The translations under genes and the position numbers were made by a program. From NCBI RefSeq assembly GCF_028640845.1, contig NC_080542.1, positions 15,579,901 through 15,643,900 of the forward strand: a stretch of DNA of 64,000 nt, written 5' to 3'. Positions 36,801 through 47,854 of this stretch are shown here, in pieces. This DNA is from Ahaetulla prasina. Taxonomy: Eukaryota; Chordata; Lepidosauria; Squamata; Colubridae. The notes under the pieces were generated by a model that searched no databases, was not told where the DNA came from, and worked only from the letters and a program-made list of their open reading frames with translations. Position 1 is the stretch's first letter, and the number at the start of each line of letters is the position of its first letter.

Positions 36801-39800
36801 TACTCAGCCTTCCATCCTTTATAAGGTAGGTAAAATGAGGACCCAGATTGTTGGGGGCAATAAGTTGACTTTGTATATAATATACAAATGGATGAAGACT
36901 ATTGCTTGACATAGTGTAAGCCGCCCTGAGTCTTCGGAGAAGGGCGGGATATAAATGCAAATAAAAAAAAAATGAAACCTGATGGTGGCGACGGCTCTCT
37001 ATTGAGCCAGATAATGATTGACATGATGCTCCCAGTAGAAAAACTCATCTGCTCAAATGTTGCAATCTACCTTGGTAACAATACAGGATACCATGATGAA
37101 ACTTCAAGAGAGGATGGTTAAAAATCATGGTGACCTGAAAAGTGATATACAAACTCTGGATAATAAAATGGACTCAATTCAACAGGCAATACAAAAAAAC
37201 GAACCAAGAATTAAATTGGTCGAAATAAAAACAGAACAAACTGGAAAAAAAATAGAACAGGTAGAGCAAAAACTGTTGGTGGTAAACAAGGATTTGGAAA
37301 ACTCTTTGATAGATCTCGAAATGGACCAAGCCTCTTTCTACTTGAGGTTTCAAAATGTAGCCGAAACAAAAGAAGAGAACTTAGGGGAGATAATGGTGTA
37401 ACTGATTCCAGAAGTCTTACAGAAAGGTAAAAGAGAAATTAAGAATGAGCTCGATGAAATATATTGAGTTCAAACTATGCAAGGCATCATCATCTCTCAA
37501 AAGAGGTGCATATTAGATTTGCACGTAAAAAAAATTGTGATGATGTATATAAAACTACAAGAGAGGAATCAATATTCTATAAAGGGACAGAAATCATTAC
37601 ACAAAAACAGATTCCTAGACGGATACAAGAACAAATTCTTGTATTCTACAATTCTTGGCATCTCTATTGAACACAAGGAAAATTCTTTTTAGGTGGAATG
37701 ATAATAATTTGGCAAGGTAAAAAAAATAAAATTGACAATTTAGACAAAGCCCAAGAAATATTGGACCGATTAACAGGAATGGAGGAAGGTTCAAACAGTA
37801 GAGAGCAATTGGAGACAGCTAGCACCGAAGAACAAATACAAGAATCTGGAAGTGAGGAAGTGGAAGAGGGAACTAAGGTGACAATAGAAAATTGAGATGA
37901 AGGAAAGAAAAGTAAGAATGGACCACAAAGAACCACTAGAGCAACCAGAAATCAGAAACCAGCAGATAAATAAGAAAATAGAAACAAGAACCCAATTACT
38001 ATCAAAATATGTAAATGGACTGAATGACTAGATAAAAAGGAAAAAGATATTTTCAAAATTAGCAAAGCAGAATGTAGATATAAAATGTCTCCAGGAGGCA
38101 CACATTAGAAAACAAGATAGAAAATACCTGGAATCCAACAAATTGGGAAGCTTGTTTGCAGCACTATCAGAAAAAAGGAAAGGAGGGGTAGTGGTATATA
38201 TCAGAAAAGAAATAATAGCTAAATCTATGAGGATCCTAAAGGAAGAGTAGTTTTGGTAGAAACGATAACAGGGGAAACCAAAATGTTATTAATTAACTTA
38301 TACGCTCCCAACAAAAAACAGAAAGAATTTTATAGGAAAATGCATGATATGATTATTGAGGTGGATTACCAAAATGTATGTATAGTGGGTGATTATAATG
38401 GAATAATAGATATAAAAATGATTATATTTGTAATAAAAAAACAAAAAAAGAGGAATGTATTACCAAAAACTTTTTTAGTATGGCTGAAGAATTGAATCTG
38501 AAGAATGCATGGAGACTATTAAACTCCAGGGAAAACCTTACTCCGATCAGAATGGCTTTCTCCCACTGAGGCAAATTATTTATTTGTTTGTTTGTTTGTT
38601 TATTTATTTATTTATTTATTTTATTTTATTTTATTTTATTTATTTATTATTTATTTATTTTTGTCACACAGTATATATAAGCATAAGCATGAAATAATTA
38701 TACAATATATAAGCATATATATGAGTATGAGTTGTAATAACTATATTAATTGGATATTACGAAGGAAAACAATAGGACAGGAATGGTAGGCACGTTTGTG
38801 CTCTTATGCGTGCCCCTTACAGACCTCTTAGGAATGGGGTGAGGTCAATGGTAGATAGTTTTTGGTTGAAGCTTTGGGGATTTTGGGAAGAGACCACAGA
38901 GTCAGGTAGTGTGTTCCAAGCATTAACAATTCTGTTACTGAAGTCATATTTTCTGCAATCAAGATTGGAGCAGTTAACATTAAGCTTAAATCTATTGTGT
39001 GCTTGTGTATTGTTGCGATTGAAGCTGAAGCAGTCTTTGACAGGAAGGACATTGTAATAGATGATTCTATGAGTTAAACTCAGGTCATGTCGAAGGCAGC
39101 GTCGTTCTAAATTTTCTAAACCCAGGATTTCAAGTCTGGTGGCATAAGGTATTTTGTTGTATTCGGAGAATTGGAGAACTCTTCTTGTAAAATATTTCTG
39201 GACACGTTCAATTGATGTCAGAAATGTGGTATGGGTTCCAGACAGTCGAGCTGTATTCAAGAATTGGTCTAGCAAATGTTTTATATGCTCTGGTTAGTAG
39301 TGTAGTGTTTTTGGAGAAGAAACTACGCAAGATTAGGTTTACAACTTTTAAGGCCTTTTTTGCGATGTAGGAGGTTCCTGACCACTCTGAGGATCCTGAC
39401 CACTCGGGGAATGGGAAAAGACAGAGGGACCGGAGCGCGAGATCATTCGCAGATAATGTTCATGCCCCCCCAACATGATATGGTCCCCTGCTTCCACCAT
39501 TTCTGCCCCTCCAGTTACTGTGCTAATGGAATGACCCTCATGGAACCTGCTCCACCCCCTCATGGAGTCTGCCTCCACCCCCATCCCCGAACCCAAGCTA
39601 GCAACGATGCGAGCCTTTGCAGAATCTGGTCATATCCTCATCCCTCCCCTTGGTGGGTTTTCCCCCAAACCCACCCTAACCCTCCCTCCCCTTAAAAACC
39701 GATTAAAACGCTCTTTTAAAAAAAAACCTAAGATCTTTCTTAGCTGCATGCCACCTCTCGGGATTCCAAAATCCGTCATCGAGGTAGGGCCTCAATAGAG

Positions 39801-42800
39801 CGGAGGGCCATTTCTGCGAGAGATCTCACAGACCAAGAAGAGTCGCTAGCGAATACATGTATATTGCGAAGCATGGAGGGTAGTCTCCTCCCGGCCAGTC
39901 CAGATGTTAAACAGACAAGTTTCCGACTAGGAACAGATGGAAGAAGTCAGTCCACGATTGAAAATGATGTTAGGGTCGACAATGTTCAGCAGCATCAATG
40001 CAAACCCTCAAAGGAGAAAACGTTGCAGCCAATGTCACCACTGTCACTGCTGCATGATGCTGCCGTCGTCAGAAGACGCCACAATCACCATCACAGCAGC
40101 CGTATTTCCATTCAGACCAACCCCCCATAACTCCCGGGGGGGAGCTCCAGGTGGTCTCCAGGTGGTCTCCAAAGGGCTTCAAGGTCTCCAAGCCTCCAAA
40201 GGGCTCCAAAAAAGAAAACCCCCGCAGGGCCCAGGGAGGGGGGGTGCGAGGCCTCCATTCCAGAGGAATATCGCCAGTCATCACCACCACCCAAATGTAA
40301 CAGCCCCCCAAGATCTCTGTGGAGCTTCAAAGGGCTCCGTGGGGCCTTGTAGGGCTCCGTGGGGGGTCTGCAATGTCTTCAGGGGAAGGTCCATGGGGAC
40401 CTTCCATGTCTCTGGGGGGGCCTGATCTTTTTAGGGCTCCATGGTGGTTCCATGGGGCTTTGTGGGAGGACTGGGTGATTCGTGGGGGCTTCATGGGGGC
40501 TTCATGAGGGGGGGGCATGATGGATCCATAGGGCTCCACGGAGAAACCTCCCTGCTTCCTCACCGCTGCCACCCCCACCGCTAGTCATCTCTGCCTCCCC
40601 TACGGCCATGGATAAATAGAAATGGCCGCAGAATAGAAATGGCTGCAGAAAAAACACCATTTGGAGGCGCCGTCCTGTCAGCTCCTCAGCTGCCGCCGTC
40701 ACCATTTTCAGCCTGGCCGGCCAGGCCTCTTACCGCTCGCCGCTATTTACCACTCCCCCGGCCTCGTTTCGCTCCCAGACACATTTCCCAGGCAGAGGGG
40801 GAGTTCTACTAGCCGGGCCAGGGGTCGAAAGGATCTAAAAATCGATTCCCTGGCTCGGACCAGCCGAAAAGACCGCCAACTGCCGTTCTGTGTTCAGCTC
40901 CGCAGCACCATCTTGGGCATGCGTGTGATATATCTATATATGAAAATGCCTGGGTAGGTGTCAACAATGGAAGCAATGATACACCCAGGTGACATGGATA
41001 TAAATAAAAGAGTCAAATATTATGAAATTTTAGATGCCCAATGAAATTTTAAAAATAGGCAAGACTTGGAGAAACAAGCAATTAACATTGATTGATGGCC
41101 TTACCTATAAGTAAAATTGCAGTATTTAAAAGATAAAGAGGAATATGGAATTGAATTGGCTCCGCAGCACTTAGATAATTATTGATTGGCTCAGATGAAA
41201 AATTAATAACTAAATTCTATAAGTATTTTTTGGAATTTGACAAAGCAGAAGAAACAGTGAAGGGAGTAATGATAGCATGGGCAAAAAATGAAGGGCACAA
41301 CATTGAATTCGATGAATGGGAAACAATTTGGAACAGAAATTATAAAATAACAAGATCGGCAAAATATAAAGAAAATCAATACAAAATGTTCTACCGCTGG
41401 CATTTGGCTCCCTCAAGATTGGCAAAAATATATCCAAATTTAACCCCAAATTGTTGGAAATGTGGACAGAAGCCTTCTATCATTCATGGTGGCTGTGTCC
41501 AGAATCGAAAAAATATTGGAAAAAAATAAAAAATTGGTTACAGGAAATAACCGCTGTTCAACTGGAATATACAACAGAATTGTTCCTTCTAGGGATAATG
41601 AGAAAACTTATGACAAGAAAACAAGACATATGATTATATATATAACAACTGTGGCAAGATTGGCCTTTGCGTAATGTTGGAAGAATGTAAAGATGCCTTA
41701 CGAGGACTTAATAAAAAACTTTTTAAAAAAATAATTAAAAGAAATTTTATCCATGCTGAAATGGATAAACTATCATTGGAACTGAGTGGAAAGAGAGACT
41801 TGGAGTATTATTTATCATGGGAGAAATGGTACAAATGGATTGAAAACAGAAGACTAAAACAGACTCAGACATAGTAAAAAATTTGATGAAGTAAAATGTA
41901 TAGAATATAAAAACTTTGTAGTGATATCTAGTGTAAATGGTCACAGTTCTGCACAAAATTTTTCTTTTTTGTATTTTTGTATTGCTGTATTTACTTTTTT
42001 TGTTTTTTTGTTTGTTTTAAAATTAATAAAATATGGTTTAAAAAATAATGAAATCAAAAAATAATGAGATGGTTAGGTATTGTCATTAGTACAATGAACC
42101 TTAATTTGGGCAAATTCTAGAACACAGCGGAGAACAGGAGGGTCATTGCTATGGTTCCTGGAGTTGCAAGAGTCGGACAAGACTTAGTGACTGAATACCA
42201 ATATTAATAACTGAAACAGCACAGGATCCCTAAAGTACAGGGGTTCAATGTTTAATGACTGCTTGTTCAGCAACCATCTGAAATTGTAACAGTGCAGAAC
42301 AAGTGATAATTATGACTTCCTTACTGTGCTCATATGATCACAATCCTGGAAGTCAGCAATTGGGTTTTATTTCTGACTGTCATGGCATCCCACAGTTACT
42401 TGATTGTGATTTGCAATCTATCTTTCCAGCTTTCCACAAGCAATGTCAATGTGTAAAAGCTAGAAGGAAAATGGAAGTTGTGATGACATGAATGCCGTGC
42501 TTTAAAAACTATGCAATCCTCACTTAATAATGCTAACTGGGGTCTGCCAAAATTATTGTTGCTAAACCGTAAGGTCAAGTGATGTCACAACTTATCCCTG
42601 AGCAATGGAAATTCAGGTCCCAATGACCATCATTAAGTAAGGGCTGTAGCTGAAGATAGACTTATTTTTACACATTAAAACCTAAAATTAACGACCTACT
42701 CCCAAAATATGACCTAACATTATTTTTCATGCTGCTTGCAATATAAGCCCTACCCCTCCAAATAAGCCCTACTTCAGAGCATCAGCAGCAAGTGTGGGTT

Positions 42801-45800
42801 GGTGGGAGTAGCCAGGTGGCAAGCATGCGCACAGGGCAAGAGGTGTCCAGAAGCAAGTGCAGCCTGTGTGCATCCAGGGAGGAAGGAACGTCATCCATTC
42901 CACCACCTATCTTTCCTTGCAGAGTGTGGGCAAAGCTGGTGGACCCTGTTGGACAGTGGGAACTGAGAAGGCAGGAGCTATGCCATGGCACCAACCCCCA
43001 CCACACCATTTCCTGGCTGTGTGAGGTGGTGCACTTAGCATGGTTCTACTGGCAGCAGGAGGGCACTCTGAACATCATAGATCTGGGACGACTCACGCCA
43101 TGCCAGGCAGGAGCAGCCCAGTAGGGCAGCCAAGAGCAGCACTACCAGGAGGGTAAAGAGTTCCCATGAAGCCTGCAGTTGAGAAATGTCCTTGAAGCAG
43201 CAGGGCAAGCAAGCATTGAAACAGAGAGGATGAGGCTGGTGGGCTGACATCTCCTGTACGTGAAAAAAGTAAGAGACACCCAATTATTTCAATCCCTAAA
43301 AGAAAATAAGACCGGGACCTATTTTTCAGGGAAACATGATATATTCTACCTAAGAAATAAAATCTCAATAGAAGAGGTTAGACAATAGGAATTGAGGACC
43401 AAAGGGCAATGGCATTTCTTTTATTGGATGCATTAAAGTAGAGCCAGAGTCAACATTAGCAGGAGCTGCTGGAATTTAAAATCCTGCATTAAGTGGATGC
43501 TGAATTTGATGGCTGAAATGTCCATCATTTGAAATCTATGATTGTTTCATCCAATGGGAGTACACTGTGCCGAAGTGGTGCAGTGGTTAGAGTGCAGTAC
43601 TGTAGGCTATTTCAGCTACTTCAACTGACTGCTAGCTGCAGATCAGCAGTTCAAATCTCACCAGCTCAAGGTTAAATCAGCCTTCCATCCCTCTGAGGTG
43701 GGTAAAATAAGGACCCAGATTGTTGGGGGCAACCTTGTAAACTGCTTAGAGAGGGCTTTAAAAGCACTTTGAAGTGGTATATAAGTTTAAGTGCTATTGC
43801 TATTGCTAAATATCTTTTTTAAAAAAGAGTCAAATTAACATCCCACCTTGGCCCTCTTTTATTAAGTGCCTGAGATATTAAATGCAGGTGACTCTCAAAT
43901 GGTCTATGACATGGTCAGAACCAATGCCTCATAAAATGGGAACATTCCAGCATGCTGAATCTTTGAGTAAGAATGACACAAATTATCAGTCCTTCCTCTT
44001 CCACCCATGGATTGTATGGGAAGAGCCTCATCACGAAATGCCAAAAAATATTGGCATGATTCAGTGGTGAATCCACTTACCTTCGCTACCGGTTCGCTAT
44101 CGTGAACGCACATGCACAGAACGTTCGTGATCACGTCCGGGCGGTGGGCGGAGTCTCCCACTGCCGCTGCAACTGGTTTGCGCAAACCTACCACTGACAT
44201 GATTGTACTTTCAACAATCAATTAACTATGTCGGCAAATGCAAACATTCCAAATAAAGCATATATAACAACAACAAGAATAATGTTACACAATACACCTT
44301 CAGCATTCAATAATAACCTCCTTCCATTTATTCATAGACTGAATTTATGGAACAATAAGGAAGTGGCTTCCCAGGATGGAGGGGAAGCATTTCAGAGTAG
44401 TAAAAGACAACTCAGGTTGGATATTGTGTCTGTGAGAAAGAGGAGTAACCTAACCTCCCTAATAATTCACAAAATAAATTGAAGTAACAGATAGTGGAGT
44501 GCTCAGATTGTCAAAAGTTTATCTATAGATATAAAACAAGAAGAAATCATCTTAGAAGAATTACTATCTCTCATTCTTGATTTTGGTCTTGAGAGGAAGT
44601 TAATTTCATGGAGTGAAAGATATTCTACAAAATTTTGTAGAATGCCATTTACAATTTTAATATCAGCATATGAATATTTGGATTACTTAATCTATTACTC
44701 TCACTTTTGGGTTTTCAGACATCAATATCCCTGGATTGATTTGCTAGAGCTTGTGGTCACATGTTGCAATACAGCTATAGTGGTTTCTGCACTACTCTGC
44801 TAACAGACTTACCTGCCACCACACATGATTGTGAAAATGTTTCTTCCTTTCTTTCATCATTGTTGTTTCTCTAGATTCGGATAGAGAGAGAGATTGCAAA
44901 GCATGTGCCACAGCATAGACTGCGTTGTAAATATTGTAACTCTGGCTACTCATGCTTGTTTCAAACACAGATGTAGGAAGGGTTTCAAGCTTTTCCTGTC
45001 CAGTGCATTTTTTCTGAGACGCCTCCATTTTTGAGTTTGAGAAAAAACAACTGAATGCCTGTTCCCAGAAATCTTTCCTAAAATGATCATTTTGATTGTT
45101 GCTTGGATTTAGATTTTGAAGGAATTCCTGGAAGTTTTGGATTTCCTTTTTGTGAACAGCAAAGGATAAAGCACCATGTAGGAAATGGATATCCCAAGAT
45201 TTATGTAAGGAAATTGAAGTATAATCTGTTTGAGCAGTTGTAAGCCAAATCTTATTCTTCTTTGGTATATCATCCACTTCTGAAAACCGGAGAATAGTTC
45301 TCAGAACTAATAAAGACTCAATTTCACCATATAAAATTATCACATTGGCTGTGCTGTTCATGAGAACATGGTATATATGTAGCACTTCATCTACGGTTTC
45401 ATCAAAATCGCTGTAAAAAGCTCCATTTGGTAACTCTGCTATGAATTCAGTGCAGATGCCATGCTCAGAAAATATGGGGAGTACCTCCTGGAGAAATTTC
45501 TCTCCTTTCTCATCCTTTACTACAAGAATTCCAATCCAGATCCATCTAAAATACAGCAATAAATGGAGGAGGCCCTTACGTTGGTGGGATTCATTTGGAA
45601 ACATTTGTTGGAAGAAAACTGCTTGAGTCTCTTTATCTATGACTGGAGCAGAACCATAGGTCAACTACAGAAAGATAAACATATGTAAATGCAAAGTTTT
45701 ATGTGAGCCTCTGAAAACGTATATATTCATTTCAGTTGGGTATCTTTGACCTTTTATCCTGAAATTAGGCAACTAGTTGTGTTTATTATGAAATATTAAC

Positions 45801-47854
45801 CAAGATGTCATTTCTGAGGTATCAGTAAATATATTTTTTGTGAAATTAGTTTTATTGTGAACATTTCAAAGTTGAACCTTAGTTCAATGCCTGGAACTGT
45901 CCGTCGCCTTCGACAAGACCTAAGTTTAACTCACAGAATCATCTATTGTAATGTCCTTCCTGTCAAAGACTACTTCAGCTTTAATTGCAATAATACAAGG
46001 GCAACCAATAGATTTAAACTTAATGTAAACCGCTTTAATCTAGATTGCAGAAAATATGACTTCTGCAACAGAATCATCAGTGCTTGGAATACTTTACCTG
46101 ACTCTGTGGTCTCTTCCCATAATCCTAATAGCTTTAACCAAAAACTTTCTACTATTGACCTCACCCCATTCCTAAGAGGACCATAAGGGGCGTGCATAAG
46201 CGCACAAACGTGCCTACCGTTCCTGTCCTATTGTTTTTCTTTTCTTCTTCCTATATATGTTTATATGTGTATATACTATATAATCTTTTTGTATGATGTT
46301 GTGACAAAAATAAATAAATAAATAAATAAATAAACTGGGGTATATTTTGCTGTGTAAAATATTCCCAATATCTGTTCAGTTTGACAATTATTCTTGCTGT
46401 TGTGCTCATTTTATCAAGCAGATAATGATATCTAGGAATCTGAAAGGTTTCTCTTTTTACAAAAAGAAGCATCCAATGTAGGTGGAGGTATGGCAAAATA
46501 ATAATATCTATCTTCAGCACATCTTACCTGAGGAACTTTGTAAATTCCCAGTACAGTTGCCATGTGAAGAGAGATGTCAGGTGCCCCAATAACAGCAGCC
46601 AAGGTATTTGTGATCCCAGACTTGTAGTTAGGGATGAATTTGCCCTGAGAGAAAGGTAGATTCATTGAGGCGAAGTAAGTCCAGCTGGGACTATAGTTAC
46701 TGTTAAAAATATGGAAGCCCAGCGTGACATTGAGTAGGATCTGGGGATTTTCATTGATCTCTTTTACAGTAAACACTAAAGCCAGGATATGCTGGTAATT
46801 CTGAAAAACTATCCTGGAAAACAGAATTAAAAACAGCACATTAAGAAAGGTCTGCTTTACATTATGGCACTTAAAATCCTTTCGAACAACACATTTTGTG
46901 GAATGGGTGAAACAATTCTTATTTCTATGTTTCTATGGGTGAGAATGGTTCACTGTCACACTGCAGGTTGTAAGAATGGGTTATATGGAAAAGGAAATTG
47001 CTACATTTTGGTACCTGAAATAAAGAATGAGAAAATATATGGGAAATATGTGGTTTCCCTTCCTAATGGTAGTAACAGCTTCATATTCCTATGAAGTATG
47101 GAATTAAACCTGTATATTAATAGATCTTGAGCCGTGATTTGTTAAAAATGGAGATTTGATCTCTATCTAAACTTTATCTGGAAACTGAAGTAAAATATAA
47201 GATCAGATAAAACAAACCTAGGATCCTATTTTAGATGTTTATATCATGGGATTTTGCCATTAGAGGAAAATATTTCAAGCATCATGTGATTTATTTTATT
47301 TATTTTTATTTTATTTATTTATTTTATTTTGTCACAACAATATATGTAGGTGTCATACAAAAGATTATATAGTATATAAACACATATATGAGTAAATATA
47401 AGGAGGTATAAGCATATATATAGGCACGTTTGTGCGCTTATGCACGCCTCTTATGGTCCTCTTAGGAATGGGGTGAGGTCAATAGTAGAAAGTTTTTGGA
47501 TAAAAGTTTTAGGATTATGGGAAGAGACCACAGAGTCACGTAAAGTATTCCAAGCACTGATGATTCTGTTACAGAAGTCATATTTTCTGCAATAAACAAA
47601 GTTCAGAGCTTGACAATAAATCAGTGATATACTTACATAAGTCCATCATGAAATGCTTGGGAAGGATGTTGACTGAAATCAATGGGGTCAGAAAATATCA
47701 CAATTGCAGAAATAATGCCAGCAATGTTAACATCTCCAAGCTGATGATAGGTGTGCTGAATAGGAAGAGGCTCACGAAAGTCACATTGAAGATTAGGATT
47801 CCTGCACATCCCTTCAGGCAATACTATTAACAGTAACGCCACAAATACTAACAT
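32980..47854 (-). CDS. V2R gene C (vomeronasal type-2 receptor), complete six-exon gene
   Basis: Complete family C GPCR with 869 predicted residues. Exons: 47854-47637, 46813-46528, 45664-44813, 34844-34617, 34100-33974 and 33878-32980. All are open with consistent phases, and the donors of introns 1-3 are consensus (GTAAGT, GTAAGA, GTAAGT). Architecture: signal peptide, Venus-flytrap ligand-binding region, nine-cysteine domain, seven membrane spans, [11 protein letters not shown] near the end. The 280 residues after MCIPK differ from gene B at nine positions by eye. Intron 3 is almost 10 kb because of an L1 with nested elements; intron 1 carries a CR1/Rex1-like fragment only 40 bp from exon 1. 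Likely functional on sequence grounds; ligand unknown. Confidence 0.93.
33974..34100 (-). CDS. V2R gene C exon 5 (nine-cysteine domain, first part)
   Basis: [20 protein letters not shown], then [18 protein letters not shown] plus one base; donor GTAGGA. Intron 5 is 95 bp. Confidence 0.9.
34617..34844 (-). CDS. V2R gene C exon 4
   Basis: 76 open codons, [12 protein letters not shown] to WPVGFNQ, phase 0, donor GTTAGC. The protein sequence is identical to gene D exon 4, including [15 protein letters not shown]. Confidence 0.92.
36656..37670 (+). pseudogene. L1 ORF1 (RNA-binding chaperone), broken by a SINE and frameshifts
   Basis: Starts [16 protein letters not shown], is split by the SINE at 36708, then resumes in a coiled-coil stretch (37057-37340: [44 protein letters not shown]) and the RRM-like start YLRFQNVAE at 37340-37366. 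A stop follows GEIMV; later frames ([10 protein letters not shown]) show frame changes. Not functional. Confidence 0.75.
36708..36971 (+). mobile_element. tRNA-derived SINE with L2-like 3' end
   Basis: Pol III box A-like TGGCTCAGACTGG and box B-like GGTTCAAGCCC in the first 80 bp. The 3' end GCCGCCCTGAGTC...AGAAGGGCGGGATATAAAT closely resembles the L2 terminus at 3856-3892 and ends in an A tail. It is flanked by ATGAA on both sides (36703-36707 and 36972-36976). The same site in gene D (near 55640) is empty, so it is a post-duplication insertion. Confidence 0.82.
38030..38560 (+). pseudogene. L1 ORF2 endonuclease region, broken
   Basis: Motifs [45 protein letters not shown] and [12 protein letters not shown] are L1 apurinic-endonuclease-like. 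There are frame breaks after the KEE motif and after NGIID. Confidence 0.75.
38573..39370 (-). mobile_element. CR1/Rex1-like LINE 3' part nested in the L1 (gene C)
   Basis: Minus-strand motifs [40 protein letters not shown] and [11 protein letters not shown] match the copy at 16331-17672. T-rich TTTATTTATT tail at 38577-38660. Its 5' side stops abruptly at 39370, where a GC-rich block starts. Confidence 0.82.
39371..40933. other. GC-rich block of unknown origin in intron 3 of gene C
   Basis: About 1.56 kb far richer in G+C and CpG than the surroundings, joined abruptly to the CR1/Rex1-like element on the left and the L1 3' part on the right. In gene D this interval is instead the rest of the CR1/Rex1-like element plus L1 reverse transcriptase. 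It contains imperfect GGGCTCCNTGGGG-type repeats (40325-40520) and an A9 tract near 39718. No reading frame resembles a protein I know. Confidence 0.55.
40934..42046 (+). mobile_element. L1 LINE 3' part in gene C
   Basis: ORF2 C-terminal motifs [41 protein letters not shown] and [10 protein letters not shown], followed by the 3' untranslated region and A-rich end. It contains stops and frameshifts. Matches 61779-62871 in gene D. Confidence 0.82.
42238..42647. mobile_element. Non-autonomous DNA transposon relic, intron 3 copy C
   Basis: Same element as 6551-6967: left end CAGGGGTTCAATGTTTAATG, right end TCATTAAGTAAGGGCTG. Internal sequence is shared with D. Confidence 0.6.
42720..43290. repeat. 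Unclassified conserved intronic block, copy C
   Basis: Counterpart of 7080-7640. Plus-strand acceptor-like TCTTTCCTTGCAG at about 42910 and a 110-codon open frame at 42792-43124; the minus strand has [18 protein letters not shown]. Neither frame is intact in all copies. Confidence 0.45.
43569..43808 (+). mobile_element. tRNA-derived SINE (tail of ATTGCT type)
   Basis: Box A region GTGGTGCAGTGGTTAGAG, box B-like CAGTTCAAATCTC, body with CCTTCCATCC and GACCCAGATTGTTGGGGGCA, and tail GCTATTGCTATTGCT. Gene A and B lack it at this place. Confidence 0.82.
44062..44196. mobile_element. hAT-like MITE, copy in gene C
   Basis: Shorter relative of 25802-25954, starting CAGTGGTGAATCC, in the same surrounding sequence. 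The flanks GCATGATT (44054-44061) and ACATGATT (44197-44204) are the old 8-bp duplication with one change. Confidence 0.7.
44813..45664 (-). CDS. V2R gene C exon 3 (main ligand-binding exon)
   Basis: 284 open codons from [12 protein letters not shown] to HVWWQ, donor GTAAGT. Close to gene B outside a variable patch (exon residues about 64-126). Confidence 0.93.
45895..46336 (+). mobile_element. CR1/Rex1-like LINE 3' end in intron 2 of gene C
   Basis: Reads [36 protein letters not shown] and [11 protein letters not shown], then the family's 3' untranslated region and an (AAAT)n tail at 46308-46336. Absent from introns 2 of A and B. Opposite orientation to the receptor. Confidence 0.85.
46528..46813 (-). 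CDS. V2R gene C exon 2 (ligand-binding domain)
   Basis: Open exon [20 protein letters not shown] ... VLGIYKVPQ, donor GTAAGA. It has Ser in place of a Cys seen in A and B (NYKSGITN versus NYKCGITN), a change in a potentially disulphide-forming residue. Confidence 0.92.
47288..47597 (-). mobile_element. CR1/Rex1-like LINE 3' end in intron 1 of gene C
   Basis: Minus-strand 3' untranslated region and last coding part of the family, ending at 47597, 40 bp from the exon 1 donor. Introns 1 of A and B lack it. Confidence 0.8.
47637..47854 (-). CDS. V2R gene C exon 1 (signal peptide)
   Basis: ATG at 47854, signal peptide [17 protein letters not shown], then [20 protein letters not shown]. The donor is GTAAGT. 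A CR1/Rex1-like fragment begins about 40 bp into the intron. Confidence 0.9.

Larger units (their letters stand above)
35092..38572 (+). mobile_element. Near-full-length L1 LINE, 5' part, in intron 3 of gene C
   Basis: Begins with a purine-rich 5' untranslated region (35092-36650), followed by ORF1 and the ORF2 endonuclease region. It is interrupted at 38573 by a CR1/Rex1-like element; the 3' end continues at 40934-42046. The same element with the same interruption is in gene D (54265). Genes A and B lack it. Confidence 0.85.

Noticed and set aside
39360..40705. Several overlapping frames of 60-160 codons in the GC-rich block
   Set aside because: Open because GC-rich DNA has few stops; compositions are biased and none resembles a known protein.
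42792..43124. 110-codon plus-strand frame in intron 3 of gene C, similar frame at 63677
   Set aside because: The frame is broken by stops in A and B, so I report the block as an uncharacterised repeat and not as a gene.
43569..43660. tRNA-like sequence
   Set aside because: The box A and box B belong to a SINE head; the cloverleaf is not intact, so no functional tRNA is called.
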